Below, piece after piece: positions 7,966 through 16,410 of a stretch of DNA of 34,262 bases (its first letter is position 1; every line of letters begins with the position of its first letter). Under the pieces are notes generated by a model. It made no database searches and was not told the DNA's origin. It saw only the letters and a list, made by a program, of their open reading frames with translations. This DNA comes from Rhizobium alarense (GTDB taxonomy: Bacteria; Pseudomonadota; Alphaproteobacteria; Rhizobiales; Rhizobiaceae), in the NCBI RefSeq assembly GCF_021555155.1, contig NZ_JAKGBU010000032.1, forward strand, positions 1 through 34,262, in the 5' to 3' direction. A program made the translations under genes and the position numbers.

Positions 7966-8850
7966 ATGAAGAGCTATGTCCTGACCATCACCTGCCAGTC
8001 GACCCGCGGCATCGTCGCCGCCGTGACGGGTTGTCTCGCGGGCCTCGGTTGCAACATCATCGACAGCTCGCAGTTCGACGACCTGGAAACGGGCCTCTTC
8101 TTCATGCGCCTGACCTTCATTTCCGAGGAGAAGGCGGACCAGGCCGCGATCGAGAAGGGTCTTGCGCCGGTCGCCGAGACCTTCGCCATGACCTGGCAGG
8201 TGCATGACAGCGAGGAGCGCATGAAGGTGCTGCTCATGGTGTCGCGCTTCGGCCACTGCCTCAACGACCTGCTCTACCGCTGGAAGATCGGCGCGCTGCC
8301 GATCGACATCGTCGGCGTCGTCTCCAACCACTTCGACTACCAGAAGGTCATCGTCAACCACGACATTCCCTTCTACCACATCAAGGTGACGAGGGAGAAC
8401 AAGCCGCAGGCCGAAGCCCGGCTGATGGAAGTCGTCGAGCAGTCCGGCGCCGACCTCATCGTGCTCGCCCGCTACATGCAGGTGCTCTCCGACGCCGTCT
8501 GCAAGAAAATGTCGGGACGCATCATCAACATCCACCACTCCTTCCTGCCCTCCTTCAAGGGTGCAAACCCCTACAAGCAGGCCTACGAGCGCGGCGTGAA
8601 GCTCATCGGCGCCACGGCGCACTACGTCACCGAGGATCTCGACGAAGGCCCGATCATCGAGCAGGACGTCGCGCGCATCACCCATGCGCAGTCGGGGGAC
8701 GACTATGTCTCGATCGGCCGCGACGTGGAGAGCCAGGTGCTCGCCCGCGCCGTGCACGCCCATATCCACCACCGCGTCTTCATGAACGGCAACAAGACGA
8801 TCGTCTTCCCGCCGAGCCCGGGTTCCTACAAGTCCGAGCGCATGGGCTGA
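7966..8850 (+). CDS. purU: Formyltetrahydrofolate deformylase
   Basis: Hydrolyses 10-formyl-THF to formate and THF, balancing one-carbon pools and supplying formate for purine synthesis. The product has 294 residues. The N-terminal ACT domain (about 1-85: LTITCQSTRGIVAAVTGCLAG) probably senses effectors such as glycine or methionine. The C-terminal formyltransferase domain (about 90-294) contains HHSFLPSFKGANPY and TAHYVTEDLDEGPII, with the family's catalytic His and Asp. The ATG at 7966 is preferred over an in-frame GTG at 7957 because it gives the standard PurU N-terminus. The gene is monocistronic by spacing: 184 bases separate it from the next gene. Confidence 0.96.
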   Translation: MKSYVLTITCQSTRGIVAAVTGCLAGLGCNIIDSSQFDDLETGLFFMRLTFISEEKADQAAIEKGLAPVAETFAMTWQVHDSEERMKVLLMVSRFGHCLNDLLYRWKIGALPIDIVGVVSNHFDYQKVIVNHDIPFYHIKVTRENKPQAEARLMEVVEQSGADLIVLARYMQVLSDAVCKKMSGRIINIHHSFLPSFKGANPYKQAYERGVKLIGATAHYVTEDLDEGPIIEQDVARITHAQSGDDYVSIGRDVESQVLARAVHAHIHHRVFMNGNKTIVFPPSPGSYKSERMG

Positions 8851-9034
8851 CGTCCGTCCCCTTGTCGACCGTCCGGGCCAGGTGAAATGTCCCGCGTGCG
8901 GGCTGCCGGGAATGTCGAGGCGATCCGGTCCGGAAGGCCGCCGCGAAAGCGATCGTTGCGATATCCCGAACAGCGGCCGCAAAATCGGCGCTTTGATCGG
9001 CAGTTTTGCGACCGTTCAGGTTGGAAGGACGTTC

Positions 9035-10111
9035 ATGCTCGATACTTCGAAGAAATTGCGTATTGGTGTGTTGTTTGGCGGGCGCTCGGCAGAGCATGAC
9101 GTTTCGGTGCTGTCGGCGACCAACGTCATGAATGCGCTGGCTCCGGCGAAATACGACGCCATCCCGATTTTCGTCACCCGCGAGGGGCGCTGGCTGTTGA
9201 GCGCCTTCGAGGGCGGCAGGCTTGCAACGCCGTCGAGCGGTACGGAACTCTGCCTGCTGCCCGGCGGACATGGGCGGGCCATCGCCCTTCCCGCAGATGA
9301 CGCCCCCTACGAAGTGCCGGGGATCGACATCCTCTTTCCCGTCCTGCATGGGCTTCACGGCGAAGACGGCGCCGTGCAGGGGCTTGCCGAAGTGGCGTGC
9401 GTGCCGCTTGCAGGGTGCGGCATCCTCGGCTCCGCCAACGCACTCGACAAGGACATTGCCAAGCGACTGTTCAACGAGGCCGGCATTGCGGCTGCGCAGT
9501 CAATCACGATCCATCGCGACGCAGCGCCACGCTTCGATGCGCTTGAACATGCGCTCGGTCTGCCCGTCTTCATCAAACCCGCCCGCCAGGGTTCCTCGGT
9601 CGGGGTCAGCAAGGTCGCGACCGCATCGGACTACGCGGCAGCGCTCTCGGAAGGCTTCCGCCATGACAGCAAGCTTCTGGCCGAGGCGTTCATTCACGGG
9701 CGCGAGATCGAATGTGCCGTGCTGGAGGATACCGACGGCGTCCTGTTCGTGTCGCGAACCGGGGAGATCATCCCGGCGGAAAGCCACGGTTTCTACAGCT
9801 ATGACGCCAAATACATCGACGAGGACGGTGCGGCGCTGAAGGTGCCGGCCGACTTGTCCGAGGCGGTCGAAGACGAAATCCGGGCGCTTGCGGCAAGAGC
9901 GTTTCGCGCGCTCGGATGCGACGGCATGGCGCGCGCCGACTTCTTCCTGACGTCGGACATGCGGATCCTCGTCAACGAGCTCAACACCATCCCCGGTTTC
10001 ACGGACATCAGCATGTATTCCAAGGTGATGGCCGCAAGCGGCGTCAGCTACCCGGAAATCATCGACCGCCTGGTTGCACACGGTCTGGCACGCGCGGACC
10101 GGGCGATCTGA
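9035..10111 (+). CDS. ddlA: D-alanine--D-alanine ligase, DdlA type
   Basis: Cytoplasmic ATP-grasp ligase that makes D-Ala-D-Ala for peptidoglycan precursors. The product has 358 residues, the DdlA size, rather than the roughly 305 of the DdlB copy usually found in the division/cell-wall cluster. N-terminal motif: VLFGGRSAEHDVSVLSA. Central: PVFIKPARQGSSVGVSK. Omega loop: FYSYDAKY, whose Tyr and Lys favour D-Ala as second substrate rather than D-lactate as in VanA. C-terminal: ELNTIPGFTDISMY. GGAAGGA five bases before the ATG fixes the start at 9035. It lies outside any cell-wall operon and ends 39 bases from the convergent exporter stop, so it is probably a second ligase copy. Confidence 0.93.
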   Translation: MLDTSKKLRIGVLFGGRSAEHDVSVLSATNVMNALAPAKYDAIPIFVTREGRWLLSAFEGGRLATPSSGTELCLLPGGHGRAIALPADDAPYEVPGIDILFPVLHGLHGEDGAVQGLAEVACVPLAGCGILGSANALDKDIAKRLFNEAGIAAAQSITIHRDAAPRFDALEHALGLPVFIKPARQGSSVGVSKVATASDYAAALSEGFRHDSKLLAEAFIHGREIECAVLEDTDGVLFVSRTGEIIPAESHGFYSYDAKYIDEDGAALKVPADLSEAVEDEIRALAARAFRALGCDGMARADFFLTSDMRILVNELNTIPGFTDISMYSKVMAASGVSYPEIIDRLVAHGLARADRAI

Positions 10112-10150
10112 CGAACGCCCGTCGCGATACGCGCCGGCGTCTGTTTCTGC

Positions 10151-11365
10151 TTATCGAGCCGCCACGACCGGCGAGCTGTCAGCCCGTATCGCAAGCTCCG
10201 CCAGAACGAGCGAACTGACGCCGGCGATGGAGAAACCCGTGGCCAGTATCGTGGTCGTACCGTCATAGAAACTGCCCAGGCCGATAGCGAACAGGGTGGC
10301 AATGAGGCTCGACCCCGACGCGATCAACGATGCGCCCAGGCCCGCGACCTGGCCGAGAGAGCGCATCGCCATGGCGTTGAGATTGCCGAACAGCACCCCG
10401 ATGGCGAAGAAGGCCGCAAACCCGAACGCCATCAGCGCGACAAGCGGCAGCCGGCCGTCCAGGAGCGTCGACGCGATCAGCATCAGAAGTCCCGCCGATG
10501 CCAGGCCCATGAAAGCGGCACGCGCCATGGCATCCATGCCGAAGCGCTGCACGAGCCTTGCGTTGAGGAAGGAGGCAAGTCCCACCCCTGCGGCCAGCAC
10601 CGCGAAATAGAAGGGGAAGGTTTCCTTTATTCCATAGACGTCAAAGAACAAATCGGCGGCCGTGCCGAGATAGAGAAGCTGCGCCCCGAACACGATCCCG
10701 GTGGCGATGATCAGCAACGCCACGCGGCGTTTGGAGAGGATGCGCCGGCCGTTCCGGACCATGAGCCTCGGCCGGAAGGCTATGCGTCTGTCGGCGGGCA
10801 GTGTTTCCGGCTGCCGCATCACCAGCCAGACACCGAGAAGCATCGCAATGACAAGATAGACGCCGAACACGGCGCGCCACCCCGCAAGGGAAATCAGTCC
10901 CTGTGCCAGGGCAGGGGCCAGCATCGGCACGAGAATGAAGAGCGTGAACATGAAGGACATGACGCGCGCCATCGCCTCGCCCTCGAACTGATCGCGGATC
11001 ATGGCGCGCGTCGCGATCTTCGGGCCGGACACGCCGACGCCCTGGAGGAACCGCCCAAGGATCACCATTTCGAGCGATCCGGCCAGCATGGCAGTGACGG
11101 TTCCGACCGCATAGACGGCGAGGCCGAGCACGAGCGCCTTTTTGCGCCCCATCGCATCGGACAAGGGCCCCAGGAGCAGTTCGCCGAACGCCATGCCGAA
11201 AATGAAGAGCGATATGACGTGCTGCGTCGATAGCGGCGGTGCGACACCGAGATCCTCGCCGATCTGGCGCAACCCCGGCAACAGCGCGTCGATACTGACG
11301 GAGGTCAACGAGGTCAGAAGGGCATAGAGGGCGATGCGTTCGCGAAAACTGATGGCAGATGTCAT
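10151..11365 (-). CDS. Bcr/CflA-type MFS drug exporter
   Basis: A 404-residue, 12-helix major facilitator protein of the DHA1 drug:H+ antiporter type. N-terminal features typical of Bcr/CflA are ALLTSLTSVSIDALLPGLRQIGEDLG, the motif-A loop GPLSDAMGRKKAL, and GRFLQGVGVSGPKIATRAMIRD. The middle loop RQPETLPADRR separates the two six-helix halves. The frame stays open upstream for another 190 codons, but that part is antisense to the neighbouring oxidase gene and the ATG at 11365 gives the canonical N-terminus. The substrate is unknown; bicyclomycin or sulfonamide-type export is only a family association. It is convergent with ddlA. Confidence 0.9.
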   Translation of the reverse strand: MTSAISFRERIALYALLTSLTSVSIDALLPGLRQIGEDLGVAPPLSTQHVISLFIFGMAFGELLLGPLSDAMGRKKALVLGLAVYAVGTVTAMLAGSLEMVILGRFLQGVGVSGPKIATRAMIRDQFEGEAMARVMSFMFTLFILVPMLAPALAQGLISLAGWRAVFGVYLVIAMLLGVWLVMRQPETLPADRRIAFRPRLMVRNGRRILSKRRVALLIIATGIVFGAQLLYLGTAADLFFDVYGIKETFPFYFAVLAAGVGLASFLNARLVQRFGMDAMARAAFMGLASAGLLMLIASTLLDGRLPLVALMAFGFAAFFAIGVLFGNLNAMAMRSLGQVAGLGASLIASGSSLIATLFAIGLGSFYDGTTTILATGFSIAGVSSLVLAELAIRADSSPVVAAR

Positions 11366-11490
11366 GGGCCGTGCACAGCGAGAGGGACGAGCCTCAGTCC
11401 ATACCGACTTTTCCGCAAATGTCTCCTGTTGCTGCGGCTGACTTTGGCGGCCCGGCCCCGTTGTCGTGCCAATGGAGGCCTGCCGGGCAC

Positions 11491-12798
11491 CTACAACCCG
11501 AAGGCGTCCTTGAACTGGTACCACCAGGAACCGATGGTCGAGTACTGGGCGCGGAACAGGCGCCCGCCCGGAAAGGGGACCCAGGGCAGTTTCTCGAACT
11601 GGCTGAAGCGGGAAAGGTCGCCGTCGATCGCCTCGCTGAGGATCCTGCCGAAGAGATGCGAACCGGTGACGCCGTGGCCGCTGTAGCCGTGGGCGAAATA
11701 GGTGTTCCGGCCGATCCTGCCCATCTGCGGCACGCGCGAGAAGGAGAGCGCGAAATTGCCGCTCCAGGCATGATCGATCTTCACGCCCTTCAGCGACGGG
11801 AAGACCTTTTCCATGTTTGGCCTGAGCTTGGCGCGCACATCCGCCGGATCGGTGCCGCCATAGACGGTGCCGCCGCCGAAGATCATGCGGTTGTCGGCCG
11901 ACAGACGGAAATAGTCGAGGATGTAGCGCACGTCCTCGACGCACATGTCGCTCGGGATGAGCGACAGCGCCCGCTCGCGGCCGAGCGGCTCGGTCGCCAT
12001 CATCTGGGTCGAGACCGGCATGACGCGGGAGACGAGTTTCGGTACGACATGGCCGAGATAGGCATTGCCGCAGAGCACCGCGACATTGGCCGTCACGCGA
12101 CCCTTCGCCGTATGAATCACCGGCTTGTCGGCCTCATGCTCGACCTTCGTCACCGGTGATTGCTCGTAGATCGTGCCGCCCAGCGATTCCAGCGCCTTCG
12201 CCTCGCCGAGCGTCAGGTTCAACGGATGCATATGACCGCCGGTCGTGTCGAGCATGCCGCCGACATAGGCGTCGGTGTTGACGAGCCTGCGCATCGCTTC
12301 GCGATCGAGAAGCTGGTGGTCGTCCATGCCGTAACGCTTCCAGAGCGCCTTTTTGTGCTCAAGATCCTTCATGTGCGCCGCTGTATAGGCGGCGTAGATG
12401 TTGCCGTCCTTCAGGTCGCAGTCGATGCCGTAGGTGGAAACGAGGCGGCGGATGATCCGGCCGCCCTCCTGTACGAGGCTGCCGACGAAGGCGCCGGCCG
12501 CCTCGCCGTAGCGCCGCCGGATCGTGTCGAGGCTGGCGTTGAGGCCGTTGACGATCTGCCCGCCATTGCGGCCGGAAGCCCCCCAGCCGACCCGTGCACC
12601 CTCGACGACGGCGACCTTGTAGCCCTTTTCGGCCAGATGGATGGCGGTCGAGAGACCGGAATAACCGGCGCCCAGCACCGCGACATCCGCCTGGATCTCG
12701 CCTTCGAGCACGTTCAGCGTGCGGACGATGGTGCGCGAGGCGGCGTAGTAGCTGTCGGGATAGGCGCCGTTGCCGGCATAGGAAGGCTTGGCTGACAT
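11491..12798 (-). CDS. PuuB-like FAD-dependent gamma-glutamyl-amine oxidoreductase
   Basis: DAO-superfamily flavoprotein of 435 residues. The FAD-binding dinucleotide fold starts with VLGAGYSG at residues 41-48, followed by HLAEKGYKVAVVEG and the GWGASGRNGGQ motif shared with PuuB. The C-terminal FAD motif reads YSGHGVTGSHLFGRIL. The start ATG overlaps the stop of the glutamine-synthetase-like gene by one base (TGATG), so the two are translationally coupled. By context it should oxidise a gamma-glutamylated amine such as gamma-glutamylputrescine to an aldehyde. The dehydrogenase (PuuC) and hydrolase (PuuD) steps are not next to it. Other amine substrates are possible. Confidence 0.85.
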   Translation of the reverse strand: MSAKPSYAGNGAYPDSYYAASRTIVRTLNVLEGEIQADVAVLGAGYSGLSTAIHLAEKGYKVAVVEGARVGWGASGRNGGQIVNGLNASLDTIRRRYGEAAGAFVGSLVQEGGRIIRRLVSTYGIDCDLKDGNIYAAYTAAHMKDLEHKKALWKRYGMDDHQLLDREAMRRLVNTDAYVGGMLDTTGGHMHPLNLTLGEAKALESLGGTIYEQSPVTKVEHEADKPVIHTAKGRVTANVAVLCGNAYLGHVVPKLVSRVMPVSTQMMATEPLGRERALSLIPSDMCVEDVRYILDYFRLSADNRMIFGGGTVYGGTDPADVRAKLRPNMEKVFPSLKGVKIDHAWSGNFALSFSRVPQMGRIGRNTYFAHGYSGHGVTGSHLFGRILSEAIDGDLSRFSQFEKLPWVPFPGGRLFRAQYSTIGSWWYQFKDAFGL

Positions 12799-14159
12799 CA
12801 GACGATTTCCAGATAGGCGCTGAACTCGAAGTCGGTGACCTGTTCGGAGAAGCCGGCGATTTCCTGCCGCTTGCAGGCGATCAGCATCGACCGCAGGTCC
12901 GCGTCGAAGATCTCCGAGACGATCGGACCGTTCTCGAAGGCCGTCACCGCCGAGCCCCATTCGCTGGGAATGCGCGGCAGTTGCGAGAGATAGGCGCGGC
13001 CGGAGACGGGCGCCGGCGGTTCCCACGCGTTGCGGATGCCGACGAGGGCGGCGCCCAGGATGCCGGCCATGACGAGATAGGGATTGGCGTCGGCGCCGGC
13101 GACGCGGTGCTCGATGCGCCGCGCCTTGCTGTCGCCGCCCGGAATGCGGATCGCCGCCGTGCGGTTCTCGTATCCCCAGGAAACGGAGGTCGGCGCGTGG
13201 GTGTCCGGACGAAGCCGCCGGTAGGAATTGAAATGCGGCGCAAAGAGCAGCGTCGATTCCGCCATGCCGCGCGTCAGGCCCGCCACGGCGTGTTTCAGCA
13301 CGGCGGAACCCTCCGGCGTGCCGTCGTCGAAGACGTTGTTGCCGTCGTCGTCGATCACGCTGAAATGCATGTGCATGCCGCTGCCCGAGCGCATGCCGTA
13401 GGGTTTCGCCATGAAGGTGGCGGCAAAACCGTGCTTGCGGGCGATGCCCTTGATGATGCGCTTGAAGAACAGCGCGTCGTCGGCCGCCTTCAGCGGATCG
13501 TCCGTGTGCATCAGGTTGATCTCGAACTGGCCGATGCCGTTTTCGGCGACGGCCGAATCCGCCGGCACGTTCTGCCGTTCGCATTCCGCATAGACGTCGG
13601 AGAAGAACTGGCCGAAATCGTCGAGTTCGTCGATCGACAGGATCGCGTCGGAATCGAGCCGCTTGCCGGTATAGGGCGAGATCGGCGGCTCGGCATGATC
13701 CGGCTCGGCGTCGATCAGGTAGAATTCCATCTCCGAGGCGACGACGGGCCTGAGCCCCAGGTCGTGATACTGCCGGACGATATGGGCGAGCGCCTGGCGC
13801 GGGTCGGCGAGGAAGGGCTCGCCGTTCTCCTTGAAGAGCCAGAGCGGCACGACGGCGGAGGGCTTCAGCGTCCAACTCACCGGCAGGGCGCCGCGTCCCG
13901 TCGGGCTGCAGATGCCGTCCATGTCGCCGCTTGCGAAGACATGGGAGGAGCCGACGATGTCCTCGCCCCAGACATCAACGCCGACGATGGAGAGCGGCAT
14001 GCGGATGCCGCCCTTCAGCACCTTTTCCGCCTGGCCGACGGGCACGCGCTTGCCGCGCAGAATTCCGTTCAGGTCGCAGACCACAGCCTGTATGCTTTCG
14101 ACGCTGTCGCCCTTGATGAGCCAGTCGAGATCGTCCGTCGCAGCCATTGCATTTTCCAT
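12798..14159 (-). CDS. Glutamine synthetase-family gamma-glutamyl-amine ligase (PuuA-like)
   Basis: The 453-residue protein is of the GS type III/PuuA class, which ligates glutamate to an amine (putrescine in E. coli) using ATP. Family features: VVCDLNGILRGKRVP near the N-terminus, PTGRGALPVSW, VASEMEFYLID with a metal-binding Glu, HMHFSVIDDDGNN with metal and substrate residues, and NPYLVMAGILGAAL near the end. It lacks the adenylylation-site context of GlnA and is therefore not the housekeeping enzyme. An alternative ATG lies at 14147; the 14159 start is used although no clear Shine-Dalgarno precedes either. It is the first gene of a two-gene operon with the PuuB-like oxidase and is divergent from a GntR regulator. 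Confidence 0.88.
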   Translation of the reverse strand: MENAMAATDDLDWLIKGDSVESIQAVVCDLNGILRGKRVPVGQAEKVLKGGIRMPLSIVGVDVWGEDIVGSSHVFASGDMDGICSPTGRGALPVSWTLKPSAVVPLWLFKENGEPFLADPRQALAHIVRQYHDLGLRPVVASEMEFYLIDAEPDHAEPPISPYTGKRLDSDAILSIDELDDFGQFFSDVYAECERQNVPADSAVAENGIGQFEINLMHTDDPLKAADDALFFKRIIKGIARKHGFAATFMAKPYGMRSGSGMHMHFSVIDDDGNNVFDDGTPEGSAVLKHAVAGLTRGMAESTLLFAPHFNSYRRLRPDTHAPTSVSWGYENRTAAIRIPGGDSKARRIEHRVAGADANPYLVMAGILGAALVGIRNAWEPPAPVSGRAYLSQLPRIPSEWGSAVTAFENGPIVSEIFDADLRSMLIACKRQEIAGFSEQVTDFEFSAYLEIV

Positions 14160-14185
14160 ATCACATAATTATATTTGTGATCACA
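14160..14185. promoter_or_regulatory. Operator/promoter region with TGTGATCACA palindrome
   Basis: An AT-rich island lies just upstream of the PuuA-like gene. ATCACA at 14160-14165, TGTGAT at 14176-14181 and ATCACA at 14180-14185 form two nested dyads; the inner one, TGTGATCACA at 14176-14185, is perfect. FadR-type GntR proteins bind short GT...AC palindromes, and a GntR gene starts 92 bases away, so this is its likely operator. Confidence 0.55.
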
Positions 14186-14265
14186 TTCTAAAGATATGCA
14201 CACTTTCTTGTCGCCGGTCAAGCTGATAGAACCCCGCTTCGGACCGCACTTCGCCGGCGGCATTC

Positions 14266-14271
14266 AGGAGG
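14266..14271 (+). promoter_or_regulatory. Shine-Dalgarno site for the gntR TTG start
   Basis: AGGAGG, a perfect anti-16S match, lies six bases before TTG at 14278. It strongly supports the non-ATG start. Confidence 0.8.
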
Positions 14272-14277
14272 AAGGGA

Positions 14278-14973
14278 TTGCGCAATCTGTCGCTGGAGCC
14301 GCTCGACCGGCCGGAAGGCATGCCGACGCATGAATATGCGCACCGGCGGCTGAGGCAGGCGATCATGGTCGGCTCGATCCGGCCGGGCGAATCGCTGACC
14401 ATCCGCGGCATCGCCGAGGCGATGGAAAGCAGCCCGACCCCGGTGCGCGAAGCGTTGCGACGGCTTTCCTCCGAAGGCGCGCTGAAGGTGCTCGACAACC
14501 GGCGCATCATGGTGCCGAAGATGACGGTCGAACGCTTCGGCGAACTCATTGCCTTGCGCTCGGTGCTGGAGCAGCATGCCGCCCGGCGCGCCGTGCCGCA
14601 TGTCACCGAACGGGTGATCGACCGCATGGCGGAGATCGACCAGGCGCAGGACGGGGCGATCGCCCGCGCGGACAACGCCACCGCCCTGCTCCTGAACCAG
14701 GAGTTCCACCGCACGCTCTACACGGCCAATCCCGACCAGATCCTCATGCCGATGGTCGAAAGCGTCTGGCTGCAGCTCGGCCCCTTCCTCGGCATCGCCA
14801 TGGAGCACGTCGCCCAGCTCTATTTCGTCGACCGCCACCAGGAGGCGATCGCGGCGCTGCGCAAGCGCGACGCCGACGCGGTCGCCGCCGCCATCGATCT
14901 CGACATCCGCGAGGGGATCGGCGGCTTCGAGCGGTCCGCCATCGAGCACCTGCTGCGCCTCGCCGGCCAGTAG
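14278..14973 (+). CDS. GntR-family (FadR/FCD subgroup) transcriptional regulator
   Basis: The product has 231 residues from a TTG start with a perfect AGGAGG upstream. The N-terminal winged helix (about 16-78) has YAHRRLRQAIMVGSIRPGESLTIRGIAEAM followed by PTPVREALRRLSSEGAL, the classic GntR recognition region. The C-terminal FCD ligand domain (about 85-225) contains the metal/ligand histidine in LNQEFHRTLYTA and later acidic helices. It is divergent from the PuuA/PuuB-like pair across an AT-rich region with a perfect palindrome, so it most likely represses that pair until a polyamine-related ligand is present. It may also control the co-directional DadA-like gene 69 bases downstream. Confidence 0.92.
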   Translation: MRNLSLEPLDRPEGMPTHEYAHRRLRQAIMVGSIRPGESLTIRGIAEAMESSPTPVREALRRLSSEGALKVLDNRRIMVPKMTVERFGELIALRSVLEQHAARRAVPHVTERVIDRMAEIDQAQDGAIARADNATALLLNQEFHRTLYTANPDQILMPMVESVWLQLGPFLGIAMEHVAQLYFVDRHQEAIAALRKRDADAVAAAIDLDIREGIGGFERSAIEHLLRLAGQ

Positions 14974-15042
14974 ATAGCGCCTTGCGCTCGCCCGGACGCC
15001 CGTGCATTGATGCCCGCAGGGGCAACAGACAGGGCTTTTGGC

Positions 15043-16296
15043 ATGAAGACGGACGTCATCGTACTGGGCGCGGGTGTGGTCGGAATATCGACCGCGATCC
15101 ATCTGGCGCGGCGCGGCAAGCAGGTGGTGCTCATCGACCGGCGCGGTCCGGCGGAGGAGACCTCCTACGGCAATGCCGGCCTCATCCAGCGCGAGGGTGT
15201 CTTCCCCTACGGTTTCCCGCACGATTTCGGCGCGCTGTTCCGCTATGCGCTGAACAACACGATCGACGCCCATTACCATCTCTCGGCGGTGCCCGGCATC
15301 ATCCCGTTCCTCGCCCGCTACTGGTGGCACTCCGGCTTCCGGCAGCACCAGAGCATCGCCCATCTTTACGCGCCGCTGATCGAGAACTCGATCAGCGAGC
15401 ATGCCGACCTGATCGCCGCCTCCGGGGCGGAGGAGCTTATCCGCAAGGACGGCTGGATGAAGGTGTTCCGCAGCGAAAAGGAGCGCGACGCGGCCTACGC
15501 GGATGCGGAAAAGCTGTCGGCGGGTTTCGGCGTCAACCACCAGAAGCTCACGACCGCCGAGCTGAAGGTCATGGAACCGCATATCCGCGCCGAGCTTACG
15601 GGCGGGTTGCGCTGGACCGATCCGTGGTCGATCAAGGATCCCCAAAGCCTCCTGAAGCGTTATCTCGGCTATTTCCAGTCGCTCGGCGGCAAGCTGAAGT
15701 CCGGCGACGCCGCGACGATCGAACATGTGCTCGAAGGCGAAGGCTGGCGTGTCGCCACACCGGAGGGGCCGCTCGAGGCGCGCGACGTCGTCGTCGCGCT
15801 CGGCCCCTGGGCGGATACCGTCACCCGCCGGCTCGGCTACCATTTCCCGCTCGCCGTCAAGCGCGGCTACCACATGCACTACGGCTCGGAAGAGGGCGCG
15901 GTGCTCAACAACTGGGTGCTCGACGCCGAGCGCGGCTATTTCCTGGCGCCGATGCTGAAGGGCATCCGGCTGACGACGGGTGCCGAATTCGCCAAACGCG
16001 ACACGCGCAAGACGCCGGTGCAGCTGCGCCGCGCCGAAAAGGTGGCGCGCGAATTCTTCCCGCTCGCCGAGCGGCGCGACGAGGAGCCGTGGATGGGCGC
16101 CCGGCCCTGCACGCCGGACATGATGCCGATCATCGGCAAGGCGCCGCGCCATTCCGGCCTGTGGTTCGCCTTCGGCCATGCCCATCACGGCATGACGCTC
16201 GGCCCCGTCACCGGCCGGGCGCTCGCCGAAAAGATGCTGGGCGAGCGCACGGTCGTCAATCTCGGCCCCTACCGGCCGGAACGGTTCCTCATCTGA
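15043..16296 (+). CDS. DadA-like FAD-dependent D-amino-acid dehydrogenase family protein
   Basis: DAO-superfamily oxidoreductase of 417 residues. The FAD fold begins at once with VIVLGAGVVGISTAIHLARRGKQVVLID (GAGVVG at 9-14), followed by ETSYGNAGLIQREG, a DadA-subgroup signature, and the C-terminal FAD-contact region GHAHHGMTLGPVTGRAL. The ATG at 15043 is chosen because the Rossmann strand starts right after it; TTG 15007 and ATG 15010 are also in frame. DadA-type enzymes deaminate D-amino acids and pass electrons to the membrane chain. The substrate is not evident. Neighbours on both sides handle amines and lysine, so a D-amino acid or secondary amine linked to either pathway is possible. 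Confidence 0.85.
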   Translation: MKTDVIVLGAGVVGISTAIHLARRGKQVVLIDRRGPAEETSYGNAGLIQREGVFPYGFPHDFGALFRYALNNTIDAHYHLSAVPGIIPFLARYWWHSGFRQHQSIAHLYAPLIENSISEHADLIAASGAEELIRKDGWMKVFRSEKERDAAYADAEKLSAGFGVNHQKLTTAELKVMEPHIRAELTGGLRWTDPWSIKDPQSLLKRYLGYFQSLGGKLKSGDAATIEHVLEGEGWRVATPEGPLEARDVVVALGPWADTVTRRLGYHFPLAVKRGYHMHYGSEEGAVLNNWVLDAERGYFLAPMLKGIRLTTGAEFAKRDTRKTPVQLRRAEKVAREFFPLAERRDEEPWMGARPCTPDMMPIIGKAPRHSGLWFAFGHAHHGMTLGPVTGRALAEKMLGERTVVNLGPYRPERFLI

Positions 16297-16319
16297 ACCG
16301 GCGACGGCCGGCTGGCGTA

Positions 16320-16400
16320 TCCGGTGAAATCCGGATCACCGGAATATTCTGGCGTTCTGTTTTGCCGCATTGTCCGACGCCGAAGCGATTTCGCTTCGGC
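16320..16400. other. Two hairpins between convergent genes
   Basis: An 8-bp stem (16320-16327 with 16336-16343) is followed by a perfect 10-bp stem (16379-16388 with 16391-16400, 2-base gap). They lie between the convergent DadA-like and Lrp-type genes. Neither has a T tract, so a bidirectional terminator is only a possibility. Confidence 0.4.
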
Positions 16401-16410
16401 TGGAAATGCT

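Noticed and set aside
11366-11944. Upstream extension of the Bcr/CflA exporter frame
   Set aside because: The extra codons are antisense-phase shadow of the PuuB-like gene and have no domain; the exporter N-terminus is canonical from the ATG at 11365.
12799-13875. Upstream extension of the PuuB-like frame through the glutamine synthetase gene
   Set aside because: It is an out-of-frame reading of the PuuA-like gene; the overlapping TGATG start/stop gives a clear real start at 12798.
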